A stretch of DNA of 64,000 nt from JBLMYQ01 sp050260055 (GTDB taxonomy: Bacteria > Bacillota > Clostridia > Acetivibrionales > UBA4821): positions 1-64,000 of the forward strand of contig JBLNBO010000046.1 of NCBI GenBank assembly GCA_050260055.1, read 5' to 3'. The notes under the pieces were generated by a model. The model was not told where the DNA came from. It saw only the letters and a program-made list of their open reading frames with translations, and did not search any database. Of the stretch, positions 16,363 to 23,878 are shown piece by piece (the first letter of the stretch is position 1; the number at the start of each line of letters is the position of its first letter). The translations under genes and the position numbers were made by a program.

Positions 16363-17265
16363 ATAAATATTGGATATGCATGTCTTAATATAACATTAAA
16401 AACTGTATTCAGGGATTTAACCCTCAAAACATTAGAAAAGTTAAATACCCATCAAAAAATTGAAAAATTAAATTCAATAGCTTTAATTAATACAAATCAA
16501 ATTGAACAAATTTTAGAATTTAATCACAATAATAATATTGGTCTATATAGAATGCCAACAAATATTCTTCCCTTTCCTACACATCCTTCTGCGAAAGAAT
16601 GGAATTGGAGAGAAATATTGCTTCCGTGCTTTCAACATATTGGTAAGCTGTCAAAAGAGTATAACATACAGCTTTCTTTTCATGCTGATGAATATACTAT
16701 TATCAATAGTATAAATGATATTGTATTAAACAATTCATTCAATACACTGCTTTATCTCTCAGATGTATTGGACTCTATGAATGTAGAATCTAAAATTATA
16801 ATACATATCGGTGGAGTGTATGGAGATAAAATTGCTTCTAAAAAAAGGTTTGTTAAGAATTTTAGTAAACTTCCTATTGCTGTCAGAAAAAAGTTGGTAC
16901 TGGAAAATGATGATAAGCAATACGATTGGAAAGATGTTTTAGATATTTCAAAAGAAGTTCAAGCTCCTATGGTTTTAGACATTCATCATTACAAGATAAA
17001 TAATAACCATGGACCTATTACTTCTAAAGATATAAACGAAATTTTCTCAACATGGAAGGGCATCACACCAAAAATTCATCTTTCCAGTCCTGAAAATACT
17101 AAAGATTTAAAACCGCATGCCGATTATATTAATGTAGAAGATTTTTTATGGTTTTATAATACCGTAAAAGATTTCGATTATAATATAATGCTTGAGGCAA
17201 AAGCTAAAGAGCTTGCAGTATTAAAGTTTAGAGACGATTTAAAAATTCTAGGAATAAACATCTAA
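16363..17265 (+). CDS. uvsE: UV damage endonuclease UvsE with an ATA (non-canonical) start
   Basis: This 300-residue TIM-barrel enzyme nicks DNA 5' to UV photoproducts and other lesions. UvsE blocks visible are IGYACLN at the N-terminus, RMPTNILPFPTHP, LSFHADEY, IHIGGVYGDK, KLVLENDD, MVLDIHH and KIHLSSP. The conserved N-terminal peptide starts immediately after ATA at 16363, with AAAGGATG upstream at proper spacing. The only in-frame ATG, GTG or TTG is far inside, at 16552, and would remove 63 conserved residues. The frame is otherwise intact. Either ATA (or ATT at 16360) is used, or ATG was mutated or misread. Confidence 0.85.
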   Translation: MNIGYACLNITLKTVFRDLTLKTLEKLNTHQKIEKLNSIALINTNQIEQILEFNHNNNIGLYRMPTNILPFPTHPSAKEWNWREILLPCFQHIGKLSKEYNIQLSFHADEYTIINSINDIVLNNSFNTLLYLSDVLDSMNVESKIIIHIGGVYGDKIASKKRFVKNFSKLPIAVRKKLVLENDDKQYDWKDVLDISKEVQAPMVLDIHHYKINNNHGPITSKDINEIFSTWKGITPKIHLSSPENTKDLKPHADYINVEDFLWFYNTVKDFDYNIMLEAKAKELAVLKFRDDLKILGINI

Positions 17266-17337
17266 TATTTAACTATAATATAACAAAATGTGAAAAATTC
17301 CCTAATATTTACAAGCAAATATGTAATAATAAACTGA

Positions 17338-17343
17338 TATAAT
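17338..17343 (+). promoter_or_regulatory. possible -10 element before the ferritin-like gene leader
   Basis: A perfect TATAAT lies about 45 bases before the 17385-17419 hairpin. No good -35 hexamer is present at 17-18 bases, so this is weak evidence for a promoter separate from uvsE. Confidence 0.3.
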
Positions 17344-17384
17344 ATAAATTAAAGAAATATTTATTAATTCGATTATTTCGTTGA

Positions 17385-17419
17385 ACTCTGGCAAACGCAG
17401 CAAGAGCTACCTCCAGAGT
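17385..17419 (+). promoter_or_regulatory. riboswitch-like hairpin with conserved-looking loop, directly before a terminator
   Basis: A perfect 7-bp stem ACTCTGG / CCAGAGT encloses a 21-base loop containing CAAACGC, the small stem AGC-AAGA-GCT, and ACCT. It is followed 12 bases later by an intrinsic terminator (17432-17458) and 100 bases later by a ribosome site and gene. This aptamer-terminator-gene order is that of a transcriptional riboswitch, but it matches no class I can name. Confidence 0.4.
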
Positions 17420-17431
17420 ATATCATAATTG

Positions 17432-17467
17432 AAAGGGCACCTACTTTTGGTGCCCTTTGAATTTTAT
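17432..17467 (+). terminator. intrinsic terminator (uvsE end or leader attenuator)
   Basis: AAAGGGCACC and GGTGCCCTTT form a perfect 10-bp stem around TACTTTT, followed by GAATTTTATT. It lies 167 bases past the uvsE stop and about 100 bases before the next start. Confidence 0.75.
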
Positions 17468-17558
17468 TCCTATTTAGAAAAGGTAAGAATTATATATTAT
17501 GTAACTTCTTTTACTTAACATCATATTATGTGTTATAACAATATTTTTTGGAGGTAAG

Positions 17559-18065
17559 ATGGATTACTTTAACTCCTACAACTCTAGAGCAGCAGGTCCT
17601 TATATGTCCCCAAACATGCCTGTAATGCCAAATCAAATGATGATGAATGAAAGTCTACAGGTAGCAATAAAGTTAATTAGGGATGCCATATTGGGAGAGA
17701 GAGAAGACGAACTTTTTTATGATTACTTAATTAGCGAAGCTCCATCAGAAGAAGATAAGAAAATAATAGAAAGCATACGCAATGATGAAAGAAAACATAA
17801 CAAGATGTTCAAGGAACTGTATACTGAGTTAACCGGCAATATGCCGCCCCAAGCTGAAGAACCGGAATTTGTAAAACCTGAATCATATTTGGCAGGTATT
17901 CAAAAAGCATTATTTGGGGAGCTTGGAGCAGTAGAACGGTACAGAAGAATCTTGTTTGCTTTAACAAAAAGAAAAGACATAAACATGCTTACCGAAATAA
18001 TTACTGATGAAATAAAACATTCAAGCAAATATAATTTCCTCTATGCAAAAAACAAGATAAAATAA
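17559..18065 (+). CDS. ferritin-like (rubrerythrin-type) diiron protein
   Basis: This 168-residue protein has an N-terminal Pro/Met-rich stretch (about 1-30), then a four-helix ferritin-like domain. Helix pairs carry diiron-type ligands: LGERED and NDERKH (E-x-x-H) in the first half, FGELGAVERY and TDEIKH (E-x-x-H) in the second. This is the arrangement of rubrerythrin-like and spore-coat-associated ferritin-like proteins in Firmicutes, with no rubredoxin cysteines. TTGGAGG precedes the ATG. A role in oxygen or peroxide protection is likely by family but not shown. The leader with the hairpin-terminator pair may control it. Confidence 0.75.
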   Translation: MDYFNSYNSRAAGPYMSPNMPVMPNQMMMNESLQVAIKLIRDAILGEREDELFYDYLISEAPSEEDKKIIESIRNDERKHNKMFKELYTELTGNMPPQAEEPEFVKPESYLAGIQKALFGELGAVERYRRILFALTKRKDINMLTEIITDEIKHSSKYNFLYAKNKIK

Positions 18066-18098
18066 ATAAAAGCCAGCTTGCGCTGGCTTTTATTTATT
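18060..18098. terminator. bidirectional terminator
   Basis: AAAAGCCAGC and GCTGGCTTTT pair around TTGC, with A/T-rich palindromic extensions on both sides, between convergent stops. Confidence 0.88.
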
Positions 18099-19742
18099 TT
18101 ATTGAACCTTTTCTTGTTCGAACATGAGGTTGTCAAAGCTTTCTATACTGGCAGTATTGTTTTTACCGTCATTGTACTTAACATCTACGGTATCACCAAC
18201 TGCAGTAATAGGAATTTCCGGTGAAAGTCCCGCAGAGGCAGTGAATATTTTGTTGTCTACTCCCTCAATTATAAGGTAGTAATAACTTTCGCCGCCTACT
18301 ATCTTCAGCCCGATCCTCTTGACTTTTCCTTGATACTGATACTTATAGGAAACCTTTTCGAAGGTTGCTTTGTTTCCTGTTTCGCTAAGGGCGTTCATAT
18401 AAGCAAGCTTAGCCTCTTCGATTTGCTTCCCTACTCCTACCAGCCGGTAATCCTTGATGTTTACGAAGGCATACATCTTTACTACCCCTCCGTTATCCTT
18501 CAAGGTCATAAAGTAACTGGGCTCGCCGTTTACATTTACCGGCAGGGGAAAAGCCGCTGTGTATTCAAAGTCTTGGACTGCACCTTCAGCTGTCTGCTGA
18601 GCAGCCTGCTCATGAGCACCACTCATCTTATAGAAGAAGGTCTTTTTTGTACGGGTATCACACATTAAAAATCCAACCGTAGAGTCATCATTTCCCGCAG
18701 ATGTCATTCCGGTAAAGAAGTAACACCGGCCTTTTGAGAATACAATTGCAGTTCCCGATGTAGGTGTGATTTTGTCCTTATCGCTCCAGTTCCAATATCC
18801 ATGGACATATTCGCCGTAGTTATAAGATTGGTTATCGAATATCCACATCGGCTGGATTCGGTCAATCCATGCAGGTGCTTTATCAATGCTGTAATGCTTA
18901 ATCTCGCCTGTCGTTGCATTAACCACGATTATACCTATCGCTTCTTGACCTCCCCAACCGATCTGGTTTTCATATTCAGTCACACAGTAATATGGATATC
19001 CCTGGTCATCCAATTCAAAAGAATAATCGGTAAGTCCAGCTTTCATAAATCCGTGTGTCCTGATATGCCGTTCAAGGTCTTCATCAAAGAATGCACATGG
19101 CTGATACTTGATTGGAATTTTCTTGCCGTCGATATCGGTTACCAGTTTAACATCCTCAGGATTTCTGGCAGATACCATGACATATCCCGGAGTGCCTCCC
19201 GGACTGGCCTTATACTTCCAAAAACCGGAGTGTTCCAGCGGGGCAACAAGCACAAGCTTCCCGTTTACGTTTTGGGTTGTGAATTCACCGATTTCCACCT
19301 GACTTCCCAGGGCAGTAATTTGGCCAAGTGTTTTTTTGCAAAGACTGGGCGCCCAATCCGGGTCCACAATCGGAATCTGATTTGCATCAAACAGTTCAAA
19401 ATCTTTGGTATATTCAGCTTTTACCGGTGTTCCCAACTGCGCCTGGTATTTTTCAGCATTAAACATGTCCCAGCAAGAAACCCATTTGGCTCCAAAACCC
19501 AGAATCAAAACTACTGTTACAATCAGCGCCGGTACAAAAAGATCGCCGTCAGATATTTCGTCATATACATCGCTGAATGTGAAACACAGTGTCCACCCCA
19601 TGGTTAGAATCACCAGCAGCAGCATGAATGTAGCACCCATGAAATTTAACGTTATCGGAATACATGCAGCCCAATACCAAAACCAGAAAAACAATGCCTC
19701 CAGCACTAAAAGGATAACCCCACCAATTCTAAAGTTTCTCAT
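18099..19742 (-). CDS. membrane protein with large extracytoplasmic domain, function unknown
   Basis: This protein of about 547 residues has three hydrophobic segments in the first 95 residues (about 6-30, 33-58 and 72-92) and then a long soluble region of about 450 residues. The soluble part has repeated beta-rich segments, several Tyr/Trp-rich motifs and conserved-looking GYVMVSARNPEDV and WGGQEAIGIIVVNATTGEI. ATG at 19742 is preferred because AGGAGG directly abuts the ATG at 19748. Its base composition looks richer in G and C than its neighbours, a possible sign of separate origin. A strong promoter lies at 19948-19976. I do not recognise the family. Confidence 0.75.
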   Translation of the reverse strand: MRNFRIGGVILLVLEALFFWFWYWAACIPITLNFMGATFMLLLVILTMGWTLCFTFSDVYDEISDGDLFVPALIVTVVLILGFGAKWVSCWDMFNAEKYQAQLGTPVKAEYTKDFELFDANQIPIVDPDWAPSLCKKTLGQITALGSQVEIGEFTTQNVNGKLVLVAPLEHSGFWKYKASPGGTPGYVMVSARNPEDVKLVTDIDGKKIPIKYQPCAFFDEDLERHIRTHGFMKAGLTDYSFELDDQGYPYYCVTEYENQIGWGGQEAIGIIVVNATTGEIKHYSIDKAPAWIDRIQPMWIFDNQSYNYGEYVHGYWNWSDKDKITPTSGTAIVFSKGRCYFFTGMTSAGNDDSTVGFLMCDTRTKKTFFYKMSGAHEQAAQQTAEGAVQDFEYTAAFPLPVNVNGEPSYFMTLKDNGGVVKMYAFVNIKDYRLVGVGKQIEEAKLAYMNALSETGNKATFEKVSYKYQYQGKVKRIGLKIVGGESYYYLIIEGVDNKIFTASAGLSPEIPITAVGDTVDVKYNDGKNNTASIESFDNLMFEQEKVQ

Positions 19743-20184
19743 CGACATCCTCCTCTTTCTTTTTTCCTTGATTTTACGGGTAACATACTTATAGTTTTAC
19801 CTATATTTAGCCTTCCCCCTTCCATAATCATCAACGTCTGCTCAATTAATTAGTTATTATGAGCTTATTGGTTTTATCCATCAATCGACAGATTTGAACT
19901 AGTAGAAACCCTACTGCGAATAAATTAAAATAAATAGACATTCTTTAATTATACACGCAAATAGCACTTTTTTCAACTGTAATTCCTTTGGAAGTAGCGG
20001 CTTTTCCCCGAATTGGTATTTATTACTTGTAGATAATTACTTCATACGGGTTTATACTACATGAGAATTTGAAAAACCACTACTAAGTGGTAAGCAAAAG
20101 CTCAAACCAAATAAAAGTGGCTTTTGTTGAGATGCTAGGTGAATTCTTCACAAAACAACTGGCATTTCAGGAAGGAGGAGCATT
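19743..20184. other. intergenic region between divergent genes
   Basis: It holds the promoter at 19948-19976. It also holds two plus-strand hairpins near the downstream gene: ACCACT-ACTA-AGTGGT, and a CAAAAGC / GCTTTTG pair about 20 bases apart. These may form part of a leader for the cysteine-rich protein; nothing else is identified. Confidence 0.5.
19948..19976 (-). promoter_or_regulatory. promoter of the membrane protein gene
   Basis: On the minus strand, TTGAAA (19971-19976) and TATAAT (19948-19953) have an exact 17-base spacer; the leader is about 200 bases. Confidence 0.7.
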
Positions 20185-20589
20185 ATGCTTAAGAAACTAG
20201 TTGTGGGTGGAATAATCTCAATGTTTATGATGGTAACAGCAATTCCTAGCTTTGCAGCTACAAGCTGCCCTTATTCAACAAATACTGCAAACGCTAGCCA
20301 GATTGCAAAAAGCTGCAATAATAACACGCAGTTGGCAAGCTTGCTAAAACAGCTTAAAGCAGGAAAATGCAGTAATAACAAAAACATTCAGGCACTACTC
20401 AATAAGCTGAATGCCTGTAAATCCACAAATTCAGTAAAGAGCTGTTCAACAGCAAATAACTGTGCGACAATCCGTTGTTCAAACGGCAAATGTTACACAA
20501 TTAATTGTTCAACCGGCAGCTGCTTAACAAATTCATGCCCGGCAAACAGCTTGTTAAAAGGTTTATGCCAAACAGGAAGCTGTAGATAA
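20185..20589 (+). CDS. secreted cysteine-rich protein, function unknown
   Basis: This 134-residue protein has a clear signal peptide (basic MLKK, hydrophobic core, likely cleavage after SFAA near 25). The mature part contains about 13 cysteines, spaced 5-19 residues apart, in a Ser/Asn/Thr-rich sequence; the C-terminal half has a quasi-repeat (CSNGKCYTINC, CSTGSCLTNSC, CQTGSC). AAGGAGGAG precedes the ATG. No maturase or export gene is adjacent, so a modified peptide is not supported. It could be a disulphide-rich or metal-binding secreted or spore-surface protein. Confidence 0.75.
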   Translation: MLKKLVVGGIISMFMMVTAIPSFAATSCPYSTNTANASQIAKSCNNNTQLASLLKQLKAGKCSNNKNIQALLNKLNACKSTNSVKSCSTANNCATIRCSNGKCYTINCSTGSCLTNSCPANSLLKGLCQTGSCR

Positions 20590-20655
20590 GTATTTAGAAT
20601 TTAAAAGATAAGTTTGATTTTTTGAGATTATTAAGATTTAAATATTTACCCACCC

Positions 20656-20686
20656 AGAGCTATACAGTTATAAGCTGTATAGCTCT
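20656..20686. terminator. hairpin downstream of the cysteine-rich gene
   Basis: The arms AGAGCTATACAG and CTGTATAGCTCT are perfect over 12 bp around a 7-nt loop. There is no T-run on the plus strand, so it may protect the RNA end or work with the terminator just downstream. Confidence 0.45.
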
Positions 20687-20687
20687 A

Positions 20688-20724
20688 AACAACAAAAGCC
20701 GGCAATCCGCCGGCTTTTGTTGTT
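20688..20724. terminator. bidirectional terminator
   Basis: Two perfect 16-base arms (AACAACAAAAGCCGGC and its complement) flank AATCC between convergent genes. Confidence 0.85.
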
Positions 20725-20746
20725 TATTATGCTAATCAAAATTGGA

Positions 20747-21856
20747 CTAAGCTTCAAAAGGAACATACTCCAGATTGAGGCTGTCAGCCACTGCTTTGCA
20801 TGTGACTTTTCCTTTATAAGTATTCAGTCCCAACATCAGCGATTTATCATCAATCATCGCCTTTTCCGGTCCTTTGTTTGCCAATTGCAGTAAATACGGA
20901 AGAGTTACCCCTGCAAGAGCGTAGGTTGAAGTCCTTGGGACAGCACCAGGGATATTAGCAACCGAATAATGTATTACCCCATATTTCTCAAAGCAAGGAT
21001 TATCATGTGTAGTCACTCTATCAATAGTTGCAATTGAGCCTCCCTGGTCTATTGCAACATCAACAATGACAGAACCCTTTTTCATACTCTTAACCATTTC
21101 TTCAGTTACAGTTTTAGGAGCCTTTGCCCCTGGAATAAGTACCGCTCCGACAAGTAAATCCACTTTCTTGACCATATCAGCCACATTATATCCATTAAAA
21201 ATAACCGTAGATATTCTGCCTGAGAATATATCATCAAGGTAAGACAACCGATTCTTGTTTATATCCATTACAGTAACCCTTGCACCAAGTCCGACTGCCA
21301 TTTTGGCAGCATTCGTACCAACGACACCTCCTCCAATTATTACAACTTCAGCAGGTGCAACACCAGGCACCCCTCCAAGTAATATTCCCGAACCGCCATT
21401 ATATTTTTGAAGTAGATTTGCACCAATCTGTATCGACATTCTTCCTGCAACCTCACTCATAGGGGCTAGTAAAGGAAGCTGGCCATTTGGCAGTTGTACA
21501 GTTTCGTATGCAATTCCGGTTATTCTTTTTTCTATGAGAGCATTAGTAAGCGGCTTATTGCAAGCAAGATGAAGATATGTATAAATAACCTGCCCAGGCT
21601 TAAAGTATTCGTATTCGCTTTCCAATGGCTCTTTAACCTTTACAACAATATCACTTTCCTGATATATATCTTTTGCTTTATCAATAATCTGAGCTCCGGC
21701 AGATATATACTCTTGATCATCTATACCGCTTCCCTCCCCAGCACTTTTTTCAACTAATACTTTGTGACCGCCCTTGACGAGTGCATCAACGCCTGCCGGT
21801 GTTAAACCAACCCTGTTTTCATTGTTTTTTATTTCCTTTGGCAACCCAATAATCAT
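20747..21856 (-). CDS. ald: alanine dehydrogenase
   Basis: This 369-residue NAD-dependent enzyme interconverts L-alanine and pyruvate plus ammonia. It matches the AlaDH/PNT family along its length: IGLPKEIKNNENRVGLTP at the start, PLLAPMSEVAGRMS, the Rossmann motif VVIIGGGVVGTNAAK (about 170-185), VDVAIDQGG, and NIPGAVPRTST. AAGGGGGA precedes the ATG. It is monocistronic, facing the bidirectional terminator. In spore formers this enzyme is linked to alanine use in sporulation. Confidence 0.95.
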   Translation of the reverse strand: MIIGLPKEIKNNENRVGLTPAGVDALVKGGHKVLVEKSAGEGSGIDDQEYISAGAQIIDKAKDIYQESDIVVKVKEPLESEYEYFKPGQVIYTYLHLACNKPLTNALIEKRITGIAYETVQLPNGQLPLLAPMSEVAGRMSIQIGANLLQKYNGGSGILLGGVPGVAPAEVVIIGGGVVGTNAAKMAVGLGARVTVMDINKNRLSYLDDIFSGRISTVIFNGYNVADMVKKVDLLVGAVLIPGAKAPKTVTEEMVKSMKKGSVIVDVAIDQGGSIATIDRVTTHDNPCFEKYGVIHYSVANIPGAVPRTSTYALAGVTLPYLLQLANKGPEKAMIDDKSLMLGLNTYKGKVTCKAVADSLNLEYVPFEA

Positions 21857-21909
21857 GAATGATCCCCCTTTTCATTTATAATATATTCTTAGACTTAGCC
21901 GCAAAAGAA

Positions 21910-22542
21910 CTATTCTTGGTATATGCCCTGCTTTAAAATATCAAAATATTCATTAATCTCATTTATAAGCTTGTTCATATTCTCTAACATTTCATCGGCA
22001 GAATGATTTTTATATTGACCCATGTATTTTTGGGACAGTCCTCCAAGAAACAACATAATAATCTCTACTGCTTTCTCCCTAGGCACTCCTTTACGGAGCT
22101 TGGAAATATCTATCCCCTCAAAAAATCTTGGCATGTGCTCACTATTTAATTGAACATACCTACTTTCAATTTCTTCTTTCAATTCATCTGGAAAATTAAT
22201 AAATGCATTGAAAACGAGGTTGAACATTAGGGGTTCTTCATACCACATCCTCATTTTCAAAAGACTTACCCACATCATTCTCTCAAAAAGATCCGAAGGC
22301 TTGTCCTCAGAAATATCATAGTATTTATTTAATATATAATTAATTGAATAATCCAGGGTAGATAAAAAAACATTCTTTTTACTTCCAAAATAATGAAATA
22401 ACAATCCTTTGGAAATGCCCGAGTTCCTCACGATAGAATTTGTTGAAGCCTTTTCATATCCATTATTGGCGAATTCTTCTATGCATGCTGAAAGTATTTT
22501 ATTTTTCTTATCTTCTGGCAGTATGTCAAACATTTCATTCAA
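21910..22542 (-). CDS. TetR-family transcriptional regulator of the export operon
   Basis: This repressor of about 210 residues has an N-terminal TetR helix-turn-helix (about 15-60: EFANNGYEKASTNSIVRNSGISKGLLFHYFGSKKNVF) and an all-helical ligand domain. TTG at 22542 is chosen because AGGTGA is well placed; GTG at 22551 is possible and would overlap the upstream stop. It is the last gene of a four-gene operon (ABC ATPase, permease, HlyD adaptor, TetR). Two matching inverted repeats sit in the operon promoter (26973-26988 and 27014-27029), so autoregulation with an exported ligand as inducer is likely. Confidence 0.85.
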   Translation of the reverse strand: MNEMFDILPEDKKNKILSACIEEFANNGYEKASTNSIVRNSGISKGLLFHYFGSKKNVFLSTLDYSINYILNKYYDISEDKPSDLFERMMWVSLLKMRMWYEEPLMFNLVFNAFINFPDELKEEIESRYVQLNSEHMPRFFEGIDISKLRKGVPREKAVEIIMLFLGGLSQKYMGQYKNHSADEMLENMNKLINEINEYFDILKQGIYQE

Positions 22543-22547
22543 AGAAA

Positions 22548-23831
22548 TCACCTCTCCTTTCCTTTAACCTTCATTCCTTCTTTGATAGTATTATCCGGTT
22601 TAAGCAGTACACAATCCCCTTCTTTTAACCCCTCTAAAATTTCTATGAATTGATCATTCTCTAAACCAGTCTTCACCTGTCTAATTACTGTTTTACCATT
22701 TACTACAGCAAGTACACATGTCCTTCCTTTATAGTCAAATACTGAACCATCAAGTACAATAAGGGTCTTTTTCTTATCTGCCGTGATTATCTTTATATCA
22801 ACTGTATAACCTGGCTTTAATATACTTTGCCCATTTGTAAACTGTATTGTTACCGGAACTCTCTTCTGATTAACTCCCAAGGTTGATGTAATGGTCTTAG
22901 CTGATGGGGCAATCTTGCTTACCCTGCCGTTTAATACTATATCTCCCAAAGGCTTTCCGGTTATCTCAACTTCATTACCTATTTTTACTTTACTGCTGTC
23001 ATCTGCCAAAATGTTTGCTTCTAATTCCAGCCTTTTTACATCGCCAATCAAAAACACTGCAGTTCCGGCAGTTAATGGAGAATCCACATCAATATATTTT
23101 TCCAAGACAATTCCATCTATAGGAGCCTTTATTATCTGTTTACTGATATTTCTTAATATTCCATCCCTGAATATCAACGCTTGCTCTAATTGAGAAATAT
23201 ATGTGTTTTTTTGATAGCTCGGTGTTCCGCGCTTAATATCTGCAAGCTGAGCATTTGCCGCATCTAGATTAGCTTTAGCCGTTTTATAAGCATCTTCTGA
23301 TTTATCAAGCTCATTTTTGCTGATGGAACCCGCCGAAAGTAAGATTTTATTATTTTCGTAATCTCTCAAAGCTGTGTCGTAAGCTATCTTGGCTTGTTCA
23401 ACCGAAGCTTTTGCCGCCTCTATCTTATCAGCATAATTTTCATAATTTGTCCCTTTAATCTGCTCCCTAGCTGCATCAACCTTGGCATTTGCATCCTTTA
23501 ATTGAAGCTCGAGATCAGCTTTGTCTAAAGTCAGTAATATATCACCCTCTAAAACAGAATCGCCAACATCAAAATTTACACTGGTAATCTTACCATTGCC
23601 TTCTGAATATACAGTCTGCTTCTCTTTGCTTTGAACATCTGCGGTATCTTCAAGGTATTGCTTTATTTCACCTTTTGCAACCTTTGCAATATCAACAGCC
23701 GTTCCACCCATAATTGGAATTAAAACACCTGCCATAATTGCAATTATTAAGACAACAATCCCAATCCAAATCCATTTTTTCATGTTAGACGCTCCCTTTA
23801 CAATTGAATTTTTACTCTCCGAATTCTCCAT
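22548..23831 (-). CDS. HlyD/MacA-like membrane fusion (adaptor) protein
   Basis: This 427-residue adaptor has one N-terminal membrane anchor (about 18-40), a split biotinyl-lipoyl domain (GKITSVNFDVGDSVLEGDILLTLD at about 80-103 and IIKAPIDGIVLEKYIDVDSPL further on), a coiled-coil hairpin between them, and beta-barrel and membrane-proximal domains. In Gram-positive bacteria such proteins pair with MacB-like ABC exporters. It sits directly after the permease and before tetR. AGGAGAAGG precedes the ATG. Substrate unknown. Confidence 0.88.
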   Translation of the reverse strand: MENSESKNSIVKGASNMKKWIWIGIVVLIIAIMAGVLIPIMGGTAVDIAKVAKGEIKQYLEDTADVQSKEKQTVYSEGNGKITSVNFDVGDSVLEGDILLTLDKADLELQLKDANAKVDAAREQIKGTNYENYADKIEAAKASVEQAKIAYDTALRDYENNKILLSAGSISKNELDKSEDAYKTAKANLDAANAQLADIKRGTPSYQKNTYISQLEQALIFRDGILRNISKQIIKAPIDGIVLEKYIDVDSPLTAGTAVFLIGDVKRLELEANILADDSSKVKIGNEVEITGKPLGDIVLNGRVSKIAPSAKTITSTLGVNQKRVPVTIQFTNGQSILKPGYTVDIKIITADKKKTLIVLDGSVFDYKGRTCVLAVVNGKTVIRQVKTGLENDQFIEILEGLKEGDCVLLKPDNTIKEGMKVKGKER

Positions 23832-23878
23832 TTACCTTCCTTCTCCTAATACTCCGGAAGAAGGGTTAAGAGAATTTT

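Noticed and set aside
17385..17419. c-di-GMP-I riboswitch
   Set aside because: GGCAAAC and GCTACC fragments are present, but the paired P2/P3 helices and GGACGCAAAGC core are absent.
18801..19607. 268-codon open frame on the plus strand
   Set aside because: It lies wholly antisense to the 549-codon membrane protein gene, which has a strong ribosome site, promoter and membrane-type sequence. The plus-strand product has no recognisable domain or ribosome site.
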